Shown here: piece after piece, positions 18,723 to 27,376 of the stretch
How positions within the stretch are numbered: position 1 is the stretch's first letter
How the letters are laid out: every line of letters starts with the position of its first letter
Assembly: GCA_023412805.1 (NCBI GenBank)
Contig: JAEZRM010000137.1
Coordinates: forward strand, 1-64,000
Reading direction: 5' to 3'
Origin: Pseudomonadota bacterium
GTDB taxonomy: Bacteria > Pseudomonadota > Alphaproteobacteria > Rhizobiales > Hyphomicrobiaceae
Length of the DNA: 64,000 bases
Made by a program: the position numbers and the translations under genes
The notes under the pieces: generated by a model
Told to the model about the DNA's origin: nothing
The model's input: only the letters and a program-made list of their open reading frames with translations
The model's database searches: none

Positions 18723-20981
18723 CTATCTGAAGAGATAGATCGGGCTCGACCAGGCGCGGTGTCCATCCTCCTGCGTGACGCGCACGAAAAGGCGCGCGTC
18801 GCGGTTCTTGGGAACGGCAATGGGACGCGTGAGGCGAACCCGCGTCTCCGTCATTTTCTCAGGTAGGCGGGCGAGCGTCACTTCTCGCGCCAATCCACCC
18901 GCGGAGAAAATGTTCGCTTCGACGCCGAGAGCGTCGATGTCGCGCGAGCCGCTGCAGTGCTTCGTCTCGAAGCTGATCCGGCCGGCATCACCATCACTCA
19001 GCATGAGATCGATGCCGCCGTAATTTCCAGTGGTGACGGCCTTCCATGAGACTTCGTTGGCCGTCTGCTTCTGGATGCCGCGATCGAGGTTCCAGTTGTT
19101 GAACATGCGCGCTTCGGCGATCGCATTGCCGGCGATCGTGAGGCTGCCGTCCCAGACCGTGGTGCGCGCGCGCCCGCGATACTCGGCACCCGCGTAGGTG
19201 AGGCGGACACGTCGGCCGAGATCCTGAGGACCGTACGTGCGGATGGTCTCGATGAGCTCGGTGCCGTCGAAAATGTCGATCCGCTCGATCGGCGCGGAGC
19301 CGACTACCTCGACATGCAACTCGACTTCGTCGTCGGTAACACGCGCGATATCGCCCATGACGGCGCGGCGCGTGCGTTCGCTCGCGGGGTTTTCGAACAC
19401 GGCGGGATCACGCAGGAAGAGTGTCGCATCGCTCTTTGTCGTGGCTTCGACCGAGAGCAGCATACGATTGCCGGTCGTGCCGTAGTGATGGCGCCGGCGC
19501 ATGGCCTCGAAGATCGCATCGCGATCGAGGCGCGGGGCGAGGTAGCAGGTGAGGCCGCCCTGCGCGCCGAAGAACGATGAGCCCGGATAGGATGCACCCG
19601 GCCGCCCTTTGTGGCCGTCGGAATTGCACACGACGCCGACGCGATAATTCTTGGCGAACGCATCGTGCAGGATCCACTCGAACGTGCCCCAGTCCGAGTG
19701 TACTTCGACGGCGGTCTCGAGGCGGCCGTCGTGTGCGTAGGTGATGTCGGCATAGCGGCCGCCGACATGCGCCATGACCACGCAATCCTTGCCTGCGAGC
19801 TTCTCGAAGAGCGCGCCGGCCTCATGCGCGTCATTCGCCTCGTCGGCCATGTCACCGCCTTCGGTGATCTGGGCGTGGCTCGAACGATGGATGCTCTCGC
19901 CCTCGCGGCGATACATGACATTGCGGTCCCCGCCGACGGCGGTGTTGGCGCTCCACTCGTAGCCGGGAATGCAGACGAAGCGGTCAGGCACATCGAACTC
20001 GGCCGTCGCGACGTTGAGATCGCGCCAGAAGTCACCCGTGATCTGGAAGTCGTTGCCCTGGTGGCTCATGACGTCGAGGAACGCGCGGTCGCGACCGAAG
20101 GCGAAGTACTCGCGCGCCGAGTTCGTGCCGAGCGTCTCGTCGGACTGGCCGTGCGTGTCGGCCCAGAAATGCACGGCGGGCGTGGCTTTCTCGACGATGC
20201 GCAGCGGATTACTGCGCGCCAGAAGCGCGCCATCCTCACCGAGCACGTCGATGGTGAGATCGCCCGCCTCTGGAACGGTGAGCTCTTCGAGGGTGGCGCC
20301 GAAATCGCCATTCTTGATCTCGACCATAGCAGGCAGGCCGGAGATCGGCCGGCTCGGCGCAAGACGCGCTGTGCGTGCAACCTGATCCGAGGGATTGCCC
20401 CAGGCATCGTCGATCTTGATGCCGAAACGGAAGGGCGTGCCTGCACGCACCATGGTCGGCAGCAGGGCCTGCCACGTGACGCCGGGCCCCGGTCCGATCT
20501 CGATGGTCGGGCTCACGGGCAGCGCGACATAGTCGTAGGTTGCGATGGCATCGACGAGCACATGGAACTCGAAGATCTTCTCGCAGTACGTCTGCAGGCG
20601 CACGCCCGGCGAACCGAAGCGCTGATCGCCGAAGCGTACGGTGATCGTATCACCGGGCTTCAGGAAGTGCTTCATCACGCCGATGTAGAGCGAACGGCTC
20701 CAGGGGCGGATATTGCGCTTGAACTCCCAGCGCGCTTCGAGCGTGGCGCCGTTCGACGCCTCGATCGTGGTGTAGCCGGGTGCTTTGGGATCGTCGAACT
20801 GCACGGGCCCAAGATCGGTCGCGAAGCGGAAGGCGATCTTGAGACTGCCCGTGTCATCGATGCCGAAGGCGCCGGCCGTATAGACGAGCGTGAAGGTTTG
20901 CCAGGAACCTGCCTCGAAGCGGCCGGAGGGAGACAGCGTGGCGCTGCCCATGAGCTCGGGGCGAAAGGTCGAATAGGGCAT
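18723..20981 (-). CDS. DUF3604 domain-containing protein
   Basis: A 752-residue protein of the DUF3604 family, whose central part resembles PHP-type metal-dependent phosphoesterases. The core shows metal-ligand-like histidines and acids: HFWADTHGQSDETLG, DVMSHQGNDFQI, PGYEWS, VVMAHVGGRYADI, VEVHSDWGTFEW and VVCNSDGHKGRPGASYPG. The N-terminal (1-250) and C-terminal parts look like beta-rich accessory domains. No signal peptide is seen. The function of the family is not established, so a hydrolase role is inference. The MAPEG gene starts 38 bases upstream on the same strand. Confidence 0.88.
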   Translation of the reverse strand: MPYSTFRPELMGSATLSPSGRFEAGSWQTFTLVYTAGAFGIDDTGSLKIAFRFATDLGPVQFDDPKAPGYTTIEASNGATLEARWEFKRNIRPWSRSLYIGVMKHFLKPGDTITVRFGDQRFGSPGVRLQTYCEKIFEFHVLVDAIATYDYVALPVSPTIEIGPGPGVTWQALLPTMVRAGTPFRFGIKIDDAWGNPSDQVARTARLAPSRPISGLPAMVEIKNGDFGATLEELTVPEAGDLTIDVLGEDGALLARSNPLRIVEKATPAVHFWADTHGQSDETLGTNSAREYFAFGRDRAFLDVMSHQGNDFQITGDFWRDLNVATAEFDVPDRFVCIPGYEWSANTAVGGDRNVMYRREGESIHRSSHAQITEGGDMADEANDAHEAGALFEKLAGKDCVVMAHVGGRYADITYAHDGRLETAVEVHSDWGTFEWILHDAFAKNYRVGVVCNSDGHKGRPGASYPGSSFFGAQGGLTCYLAPRLDRDAIFEAMRRRHHYGTTGNRMLLSVEATTKSDATLFLRDPAVFENPASERTRRAVMGDIARVTDDEVELHVEVVGSAPIERIDIFDGTELIETIRTYGPQDLGRRVRLTYAGAEYRGRARTTVWDGSLTIAGNAIAEARMFNNWNLDRGIQKQTANEVSWKAVTTGNYGGIDLMLSDGDAGRISFETKHCSGSRDIDALGVEANIFSAGGLAREVTLARLPEKMTETRVRLTRPIAVPKNRDARLFVRVTQEDGHRAWSSPIYLFR

Positions 20982-21019
20982 TCCGGGATTCCTGGCTGGG
21001 AGTGGAGCAGGGCCTGCGC

Positions 21020-21400
21020 TCAGAAGAACGCGACGATGCAGTAGATGGACGTGATGGCAAGGACGGCAAACGTGCCGAGCGTTCCGATCATGCGGAAGGT
21101 GAAGACCTCATCGACCTGGCTGATGCCATACGCGTGCAACACGCGCGATGCCAGCAAGACGAGGCCGAGGATATGGATGAACAACGCGCCGAGGCCCAGG
21201 TGCTCCGAGAGTGCGAGCAGGAACACTGTCAGGGGTACGAACTCGATGAAATTGCCGTGGGCGCGGATGCGACGGCGCAGCGTTTCATCACCGCCGTCGC
21301 CGATGGATGCCTTGGCGCCCTTTCGTGCCATCGAAACGTTCATCGAAAGTGCAATGAGCATCAAACCGAGAATGCCTGCATAGAGCGCCGCTGTCCGCAT
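21020..21400 (-). CDS. MAPEG-family membrane protein
   Basis: A 126-residue protein with four TM helices, matching the MAPEG family (membrane-associated proteins in eicosanoid and glutathione metabolism). Characteristic parts are RIRAHGNFIEFVPLTVFLL in the centre and SRVLHAYGIS in helix 3-4. Bacterial members are putative glutathione-dependent transferases or peroxidases with unknown substrates. It probably shares a transcript with the DUF3604 gene. Confidence 0.92.
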   Translation of the reverse strand: MRTAALYAGILGLMLIALSMNVSMARKGAKASIGDGGDETLRRRIRAHGNFIEFVPLTVFLLALSEHLGLGALFIHILGLVLLASRVLHAYGISQVDEVFTFRMIGTLGTFAVLAITSIYCIVAFF

Positions 21401-21449
21401 GTGATCCTCTGTGCTGTCGAAAGGTCCTTCGAGCTACAACGTCATCGTC

Positions 21450-22229
21450 TCAGCGATCGATCCCCATTTCGGTGAGCGGAACAATCTGCACGCCGGCCTT
21501 CTCCAGACCATCGCGAACGCCACGCGCAACCACGACACCGGTGGCCTCATCGCCATGGACGCAGAGCGTGTCGATCTTCGCCTTGATCACCTTGCCTGTA
21601 ACCGAAACGACCTCGCCCTGCTCGACGAAACGCAAGGCCTGCGCCGTCGCCTTGGCGGGGTCCTTGAACACCGTGCCGGGAATCGAGCGCGAGGCCAGCA
21701 TTCCGTCATCGGCATAGGCGCGGTCGCAGAAGCCTTCGCGCGCGATGGGCAACTCGAGCTTCTGCCCAGCCTTCTCGAGCTCGGAGCCAAACAGCACGAC
21801 GAAGATCATGCCCGGATCGATCGTCTTGATGGCGCGGCCGATAGCCATGGCATAGTCCGCTTCCACGCACGCCATATTGCTCAGTGCGCCGTGCGTCTTG
21901 AGGTGCGTGACCTTGAGGCCGCCATAGGCCGCGATGGCCTGGAGCGCACCGATCTGGTAGGCGACGAGATATTCGAGCTCCGTCGGCGACATGCGGATCT
22001 GACGACGGCCGAAACCCCAGAGATCATTGAAGCCCGGATGGGCGCCGATGCTCACGCCTTTGTCGCGGGCCAGCATGACGAGCCGATGCATGGTATTGGC
22101 GTCGCCCGCATGCATCCCGCAAGCCACGTTGGCGGACTTGACGATGTCCATCATCGCCGCATCGTTGCCGATGTCATAGGCGCCCCATCCTTCGGCGATA
22201 TCGGCATTGAGGTTGACTTTCGCGGCCAT
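21450..22229 (-). CDS. pxpA: 5-oxoprolinase subunit PxpA (LamB/YcsF family)
   Basis: One of three subunits of bacterial ATP-dependent 5-oxoprolinase, which opens 5-oxoproline to glutamate. The 259-residue protein starts MAAKVNLNADIAEGWGAY and has the family motifs ANVACGMHAGDANTMHRLV, GAHPGFNDLWGFGRR, LKTHGALSNMA and the C-terminal KIDTLCVHGDEAT. The ATG at 22229 is preceded by GAGGAAG, so I preferred it to an upstream in-frame codon. It is transcribed divergently from pxpB and pxpC, whereas pxp genes are often collinear. Confidence 0.95.
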   Translation of the reverse strand: MAAKVNLNADIAEGWGAYDIGNDAAMMDIVKSANVACGMHAGDANTMHRLVMLARDKGVSIGAHPGFNDLWGFGRRQIRMSPTELEYLVAYQIGALQAIAAYGGLKVTHLKTHGALSNMACVEADYAMAIGRAIKTIDPGMIFVVLFGSELEKAGQKLELPIAREGFCDRAYADDGMLASRSIPGTVFKDPAKATAQALRFVEQGEVVSVTGKVIKAKIDTLCVHGDEATGVVVARGVRDGLEKAGVQIVPLTEMGIDR

Positions 22230-22368
22230 TGTTCGCTTCCTCAATATGAACGCGCTGCTGCGGCGCGCCGGGGGGGCGCTGCAGACTGCCGGAATTGGTA
22301 GCAGTGCGGGGCGGACGCGCCAAGCTGCGACTGCGAATCAGAATGGCGGCGAGGGGGAAGTGTTCGCC

Positions 22369-23115
22369 ATGAGAGAACAGGGACTCGCGCCCGTGCCACG
22401 CTTTTTGCCGAGCGGCGATACCGCGCTCGTCGTGGAATTCGGCGACCGCCTGGACCGTCACCTGTCGGCGCTGGTGCTCAATCTGCGCCATCGCGTGCAG
22501 GAGGCCGGCATTGCCGGCGTCAGCGAGGCGGTGCCGACGTTCAGGTCGCTGATGGTCCACTACGACCCACTCGTGGTGCGCGCACGTGAGCTCGAAGCGC
22601 AGCTCATGCCGCTGATCGACGGCCTCGAAGCGGAGGCCCTCGTCGGCCAGCGCTGGCTCTTTCCTACATGCTACGAGGGCGAGGACTACGCCCCTGATAT
22701 CGGTGACGTCGCGGCGGCGGCTGGTCTCAGCACAGCCGAAGTCATCGCCCGGCACTCAGCTGTCGAGCATCTCGTCTATATGATCGGCTTCCTGCCGGGG
22801 CAGGCGTACATGGGCGATCTCCCCGAGGCCTTGAACCTCCCGCGCCGCACGAGCCCGCGCATCAAGGTGCCGGCCGGGTCCGTCGCCATCGCCATCGGCC
22901 AGACGACCGTCTACACGAACGAAAGCCCCGGCGGCTGGCACATCATTGGCCGAAGCGCTGTGCCGCTCTTCGATGCGAGCCGCGATCGCCCCGCACTTCT
23001 TTCGCCTGGCGATACAGTTCGCTTCGTGGCGGTCGGTCGCGCTGTCTATGACGACATGCAGGCAGCCAGCGCCGAGGGCGTATTCGACATCGACACGCTG
23101 AAGGCCGACGCATGA
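22369..23115 (+). CDS. pxpB: 5-oxoprolinase subunit PxpB (KipI family)
   Basis: A 248-residue subunit of the 5-oxoprolinase complex with the allophanate hydrolase subunit 1 fold. Evidence: RFLPSGDTALVVEFG near the start, IPTCYEGEDYAPD-like FPTCYEGEDYAPDI in the middle, YMIGFLPGQAYMGDLPE and the late QTTVYTNESPGGWHIIGRS. I chose the ATG at 22369, with GAGGGGGAAG eight bases upstream, over earlier in-frame starts. The gene overlaps pxpC by four bases (ATGA). Confidence 0.95.
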   Translation: MREQGLAPVPRFLPSGDTALVVEFGDRLDRHLSALVLNLRHRVQEAGIAGVSEAVPTFRSLMVHYDPLVVRARELEAQLMPLIDGLEAEALVGQRWLFPTCYEGEDYAPDIGDVAAAAGLSTAEVIARHSAVEHLVYMIGFLPGQAYMGDLPEALNLPRRTSPRIKVPAGSVAIAIGQTTVYTNESPGGWHIIGRSAVPLFDASRDRPALLSPGDTVRFVAVGRAVYDDMQAASAEGVFDIDTLKADA

Positions 23116-24149
23116 GTGCTCTGCGTGTGATTGCTGCCGGGCTCGCGACGTCGGTTCAGGATCTGGGCCGCTTCGGCTATCAGCGCTTCGGCGTGCCGAC
23201 AGCCGGCGCACTCGATCGCGTCGCCATGGCAGCCGCCAATACGATCGTCGGGAACAAGCCCGATACGGCCGTGCTGGAGATGCTGTATCTCGGCGCGACC
23301 CTCGAGGTCGCAGCCGAGAGTGTGCGCATGGCGTGCGTCGGTCTCGGCGCGTCGCTGGAAGTGGCCGAGGACGGTGCGACTCGCACCATTGCGGCTGCCG
23401 AGAGTGTCCGTTTGAAGCGTGGCGCGCGCGCACGAGTGATCATCGGGCGGAATGCCATGTCCTGCGTGCTGGCCGTCGAGGGCGGGTTTGCGCTGCCAGC
23501 CGTGATGGGAAGTTTGTCGACGTTTACGCGCGCAGCGATGGGTGGCCTTGATGGCCGCAATCTCGCCGTTGGCGACGTCTTGCCGCTCATGCGCGAGGAT
23601 AGTGAAGAGCGTGAAGAAGTTCGGCTTGGGTGCCTTGATCTTTCTTTGCCGACGCGCTTTCGGCTCGTGCTCGGACCGCAGGATGACTATTTCACGGCTG
23701 AAGCCCTGAAGACATTTCTCTCCGAGACGTATGAGGTGACACGTGCTGCCGACCGCATGGGGCTGCGCCTCAATGGTACCCCGCTTACGCATGCGAAAGG
23801 CTTCAATATCGTGTCCGACGGTATCGCGAGCGGCGCCATTCAGGTACCGGGGGATGGGCAACCCATCATTCTGCTCGCGGACCGCCAGACGACGGGGGGC
23901 TATCCTAAGATCGCGACGATCGCCAGCGTGGATCTGCCAGCGCTTGGCCGTGTTGCTCCTGGTACAAAACTCGCGTTCGAAGCCATCAGCATCGAGGCGG
24001 CGGAGGATTTGAGGCGCACTCAAGCACGCGTCGAAGCGAGTTGGCGGGAAGCTCTGGAAACGGCCACCCCTGACAAGTCCATTCGCGAGGACATGCTCTA
24101 CGGTGCGAACCTCATCAGCGGTGTCGCGGATGCTTGGCTCGGCGACTAA
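23112..24149 (+). CDS. pxpC: 5-oxoprolinase subunit PxpC (KipA family)
   Basis: A 345-residue protein of the KipA/biotin-dependent carboxyltransferase-like family, the third oxoprolinase subunit. It has the N-terminal GLATSVQDLGRFGYQRFGVP and GALDRVAMAAAN segments, a central VLGPQDDYFT and the C-terminal IQVPGDGQPIILLADRQTTG followed by GYPKIATI. It overlaps pxpB by four bases, indicating translational coupling, and its stop overlaps the converging small membrane protein gene. Confidence 0.95.
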   Translation: MSALRVIAAGLATSVQDLGRFGYQRFGVPTAGALDRVAMAAANTIVGNKPDTAVLEMLYLGATLEVAAESVRMACVGLGASLEVAEDGATRTIAAAESVRLKRGARARVIIGRNAMSCVLAVEGGFALPAVMGSLSTFTRAAMGGLDGRNLAVGDVLPLMREDSEEREEVRLGCLDLSLPTRFRLVLGPQDDYFTAEALKTFLSETYEVTRAADRMGLRLNGTPLTHAKGFNIVSDGIASGAIQVPGDGQPIILLADRQTTGGYPKIATIASVDLPALGRVAPGTKLAFEAISIEAAEDLRRTQARVEASWREALETATPDKSIREDMLYGANLISGVADAWLGD

Positions 24150-24304
24150 CCCAGCAGCGCCATCATCAGCAGCACGACGAAGATGATCGCCAGCACCATG
24201 CCGACGGGGCCGGTCCAGGTTGCGCGCGTCTTCTCGGTATAAGGCGGCGCGGTGGAATCTGCCGGACGATCGGACAGGGGCCGGTCATAGTCACTACTGG
24301 CCAT
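24146..24304 (-). CDS. Small single-pass membrane protein
   Basis: A 52-residue hypothetical protein: a hydrophilic N-terminal half (MASSDYDRPLSDRPADST) followed by one TM helix (GMVLAIIFVVLLMMALLG) at the very C-terminus, as in tail-anchored proteins. AGGAGG six bases before the ATG at 24304 is a strong ribosome binding site. Its last four bases overlap the end of pxpC. I cannot assign a function. Confidence 0.65.
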   Translation of the reverse strand: MASSDYDRPLSDRPADSTAPPYTEKTRATWTGPVGMVLAIIFVVLLMMALLG

Positions 24305-24354
24305 GGGGGGTCCTCCTGGTTTGCCACTCAAGGACAAAACCCGGGGCGCGCCGC

Positions 24355-25338
24355 TTATGTTCCCTCGAGCAGGCGCTTTGCAGCCTCGTCCAGGCTGAGG
24401 CGGCCTTCGAGCAGATCATCCGCAAGAGGACCAAGCCGGTCAATCTGGCCCGAGCGCACACGGTGCGCCAGCATTTCGGCGGCGGCTCTAGCAATGAGGG
24501 TGCGGGCGCGGCGGTGGCGGCGGATTTCCGGCGCGATCTTGATCGCTGCCGCGGCTAGGGGAGCTGTCGCGTCCCATAGCGCCTTGATGCCGTCTCCGGT
24601 GGTCGCGGAGCATTTCAGCACCGGAACCTTCGACGAGCGAATGGCCGCGATGCTCTTGAGTTGCGCCAGCGTGGCGTCGGCGTCCGGCCGATCACCCTTG
24701 TTGACGACGAGGATGTCGGCGATTTCGAGCAGCCCGGATTTCATGGCCTGGATGTCATCGCCGAGGCCTGGGGCATTGATGACGATGCGCACGTCGGCGA
24801 CCTCGGCAATGTCGATCTCGTTTTGGCCGGTGCCGACCGTCTCGATCATGATGACGTCGAAGCCCGCAGCGTCGAGCGCATCAACAACTCGAACTGCCGC
24901 GGGAGAGAGGCCGCCAAGGGCGCCACGGCTCGCGACGGAGCGCACGAATACGCCGTCGTCATCGAGGGCTGCCGTCATGCGCACGCGGTCACCGAGGATG
25001 GCGCCGCCCGAAATCGGGCTCGACGGATCGACGGCGATCACGCCGACCTTCATGTCGAGAGAGCGTACGTGCGCGATGAGCGCATTGACGAGCGTCGACT
25101 TGCCGGCGCCGGGCGGACCGGTGAAGCCAATGAGCCGAGCGTGCCCGAGGTGCGGCTGCATCGCGCGCATGAGGGCGCCGAGGTGTGGGCTCGGCCGGAC
25201 ACCTGCACGTTCGCATTCGGTCGCGGCTTCGGCAATGGCCCGGCGTTCCCCCGAGCGCATCCGCGCGACGAGATCGTCCGCGTCTTTGCCCGAGCCGCTG
25301 TTCTGCCGGGCGGCTGCGGCATCGGCATCCGTGGTCAT
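24355..25338 (-). CDS. meaB: Methylmalonyl-CoA mutase-associated GTPase MeaB
   Basis: A G3E-family GTPase (MeaB/ArgK) that protects and loads adenosylcobalamin-dependent acyl-CoA mutases. It has the P-loop GPPGAGKST, the switch-like VDPSSPISGGAILGDRVRM, the ETVGTGQNEI motif and the NKGD base-recognition motif. The start is uncertain: the ATG at 25338 and an in-frame ATG at 25365 both lack a clear ribosome binding site. No mutase gene is nearby, so the partner must be encoded elsewhere. Confidence 0.93.
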   Translation of the reverse strand: MTTDADAAAARQNSGSGKDADDLVARMRSGERRAIAEAATECERAGVRPSPHLGALMRAMQPHLGHARLIGFTGPPGAGKSTLVNALIAHVRSLDMKVGVIAVDPSSPISGGAILGDRVRMTAALDDDGVFVRSVASRGALGGLSPAAVRVVDALDAAGFDVIMIETVGTGQNEIDIAEVADVRIVINAPGLGDDIQAMKSGLLEIADILVVNKGDRPDADATLAQLKSIAAIRSSKVPVLKCSATTGDGIKALWDATAPLAAAAIKIAPEIRRHRRARTLIARAAAEMLAHRVRSGQIDRLGPLADDLLEGRLSLDEAAKRLLEGT

Positions 25339-25603
25339 TGAAGAGACATACGGTTGGAGCCGCATCCTGGCAACGCGCCAAGTGACCGGCTGTCAGGTTG
25401 CCAACGGTCAGCGTTGTGTCCGCCGATGCAAGCGGATGCGCAGATCGGACAGCCGGAGATCGGACTCCCGAACTTCCGGCCATCTTCCAGCTCAATCCCC
25501 ATTCCTGGCGGTATCTGTATTCCATAATATATATTATGCGAATGATCCAAGGGCGAGCGCAGGCCATTGGAAATGGCACTGCTCTTGCGAATTGGCCATC
25601 CGT

Positions 25604-26050
25604 TCAGCGGCTCTCGATGCTCAGCTTGTACGCGCGCCTAATGATCTCCTGGGCGCCGGGCGTCATGCGGTAGCGATCGACCTCGTCGATCGCTACGAAG
25701 CGCGCGTCACGCACGTCTGTCGCCGCCACGGGCTCGCCCTCCTGCGAGCGGCCCCAGAACACCGACAGTACATAGTGCGCCCGGAGTGTCCCCTCGCCGT
25801 CCCTGAAGATGCCGTCGTGAACATCGACGAGTCCTTCGAGTGTCACGGTGAGGCCCGTCTCCTCGAAGAGCTCGCGCGTTGCAGCGTCATGCGCCTTCTC
25901 GCCGGGCTCGATGTGACCGCCGGGCAGGCTCCACGTTCCGGGCAGAGCCCCCTTCCCCCGTTCGACAATGAGCACACGGTCCCCACGGAAGATGATGGCG
26001 CTCGCAGCGGGGCGCGGCCACTCCGGTCGTTTCAAGGCTTCAACGGGCAT
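25604..26050 (-). CDS. NUDIX hydrolase
   Basis: A 148-residue pyrophosphohydrolase. The complete Nudix box (GX5EX7REUXEEXGU) runs from Gly45 to about residue 67, with all metal-binding glutamates present. The upstream strand AASAIIFRGDRVLIVERGKG is typical of the ADP-ribose pyrophosphatase and MutT-like groups. It ends with SIESR. The amidohydrolase gene lies 11 bases upstream on the same strand, so they are probably co-transcribed. Its substrate cannot be told from sequence. Confidence 0.92.
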   Translation of the reverse strand: MPVEALKRPEWPRPAASAIIFRGDRVLIVERGKGALPGTWSLPGGHIEPGEKAHDAATRELFEETGLTVTLEGLVDVHDGIFRDGEGTLRAHYVLSVFWGRSQEGEPVAATDVRDARFVAIDEVDRYRMTPGAQEIIRRAYKLSIESR

Positions 26051-26061
26051 GGTGCGGCGTC

Positions 26062-26964
26062 TCAGGTTCTGACGTCGGGAAAGTCATAGAGCCGCGCGGG
26101 ATTATGCGAAAGGACCTGCGCGGCGACCTTCTCGCTCTTCGCCCACTCGGGAACGAGGCTCAGCAGACGGCCGTAGTCGATGGCGTGATAATCGATCGGC
26201 GGCGGCTCGGCCGAGGCAACGCGATTGTGGTTCGCGAGATGCGGCCAATCCGTGCCCCAGACCATGCGTTCCGGATTGAGCGCAGTCAGCGCCCGCCCTA
26301 GCGCCGTAACGTCAGCATTGCCGTAGAACTCGGGCGATACGCGATAGGTGCCGGAGAGCTTCACCCAGACACGTCCGGTGTCGATCAGACGGGCGAGCAC
26401 ATTGAACCGTGGATGCGCCGCTCCCTGAGTTGCATCCACTTTCGCCATGTGGTCGAGCACGATGTCGACGTCGAGCCCCTGCAGGATCGCGGCGTGGTCG
26501 GCCACCACATCAAGGTCCGTATAAATCTGGATATGCCAGCCGAGCAGTCGGATGCGCGCAGCTACACGTGTCAGCAATTCCGCGACCGTCGTCCCGCGCG
26601 GACCGCCCGCACTGATCAGATTGAGCCGCACACCGCGTGCGCCCTTCCTGTGCATCTCGGCGAGCGCTGCATCGCTCTCGGTGCCGTCGATGACCACGAC
26701 GGCGCGCAACCGATCCGGATATGCGGCGACCGCATCGAGCGTGCGCCGGTTGTCCGTCCCATAGGCGCTGGGTTGCACGACCACCGCGCGCTCCAGGCCC
26801 GTACGATCGAGGCGCGCGATCAGATCCTCGACCGGCGCAGGCGGCGGCGTGTAGCTCCGCTCGCGCGCCAGAGGATAGCGATCGAACGGCCCGAATATGT
26901 GCGTGTGGCAGTCGCAGCCACCAACCGGCGGCGTGAACCCCGCCGTCGTTGGGTCCAGGTACAT
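26062..26964 (-). CDS. Amidohydrolase (2-pyrone-4,6-dicarboxylate lactonase-like)
   Basis: A 300-residue TIM-barrel metal hydrolase of the amidohydrolase-2 group. The metal-binding DCHTHIFGP motif is near residue 17, followed by VVQPSAYGTDNR, the KGARGVRLNL segment, IVLDHMAKVD and WGTDWPH near the C-terminus. This set resembles 2-pyrone-4,6-dicarboxylate lactonases and related lactonases. I chose the ATG at 26964, since the preceding 47 codons of open frame lie in repeat DNA. No aromatic-degradation genes are adjacent. Confidence 0.9.
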   Translation of the reverse strand: MYLDPTTAGFTPPVGGCDCHTHIFGPFDRYPLARERSYTPPPAPVEDLIARLDRTGLERAVVVQPSAYGTDNRRTLDAVAAYPDRLRAVVVIDGTESDAALAEMHRKGARGVRLNLISAGGPRGTTVAELLTRVAARIRLLGWHIQIYTDLDVVADHAAILQGLDVDIVLDHMAKVDATQGAAHPRFNVLARLIDTGRVWVKLSGTYRVSPEFYGNADVTALGRALTALNPERMVWGTDWPHLANHNRVASAEPPPIDYHAIDYGRLLSLVPEWAKSEKVAAQVLSHNPARLYDFPDVRT

Positions 26965-27035
26965 GAGCCGTGCCTCCCGAAGTTTCGCGCCAACGATACA
27001 CGATCTTGTCGCACGCAGAGCGGTTGAGGCCGAGG

Positions 27036-27120
27036 CGACATCTCGCTTTGCGAGCGGGGACTTGTCCCCGCACCCCAATCGGGAGGGACACCCTCCCGAA
27101 CCCACCCGCCTTTATGACTT
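27036..27120 (-). repeat. Three-hairpin intergenic repeat, copy C1
   Basis: Read on the minus strand this element aligns with the copy at 30708-30795, from AAGTCATAAAGGCGGGTGGG onward. Its three consecutive hairpins are GGGAGGG-tgt-CCCTCCC (27081-27097), GGGGAC-aa-GTCCCC (27056-27069) and CTCGC-aaa-GCGAG (27042-27054). It sits upstream of the amidohydrolase start. Confidence 0.8.
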
Positions 27121-27139
27121 GGTGCAATGTGCGACGTAT

Positions 27140-27207
27140 CCGCATGACCGCAGCGGGACTATCGCCACGATAGAGTGCGGCAGCACCCTTCCCAGCAGCC
27201 CGCAGCA
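27140..27207 (+). repeat. Intergenic repeat module B, copy B1
   Basis: This segment aligns with 58538-58612. The best-conserved part is GCACCCTTCCCAGCAGCCCG, and the shared upstream part begins GCATGACCGCAGCGGG. It lies between the inverted three-hairpin copies C1 and C3. Confidence 0.7.
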
Positions 27208-27290
27208 AGTAAAGAAGAAACGGGGGTGTGGGGGTGTCCCCCACGCGGGGTGTGGGGCCTGCGGCCCCGCTCGTGCCGAAGGCACGACCT
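27207..27290 (+). repeat. Three-hairpin intergenic repeat, copy C3
   Basis: This plus-strand element has the same architecture as C1 and C2 with different stem sequences: GTGGGGG-tgt-CCCCCAC (27228-27244), GGGGCC-tgc-GGCCCC (27254-27268) and TCGTGCC-gaa-GGCACGA (27271-27287). Every stem remains fully paired. The leader AAGTAAAGAAGAAACGGGGG resembles the leaders of the other copies. Confidence 0.75.
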
Positions 27291-27376
27291 GCACACCACG
27301 ATTGCGACAGCCGGGATGCGCGAAACCGCGGCTTCTGGTATGTGAGCGCCTCCCTCAGGAGCCAAAGCCGCGTGCC

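Noticed and set aside
24134..26089. 651-codon plus-strand open frame
   Set aside because: It runs antisense to MeaB and the NUDIX hydrolase, both of which have full motifs; its own product is low-complexity Arg/Ser-rich sequence.
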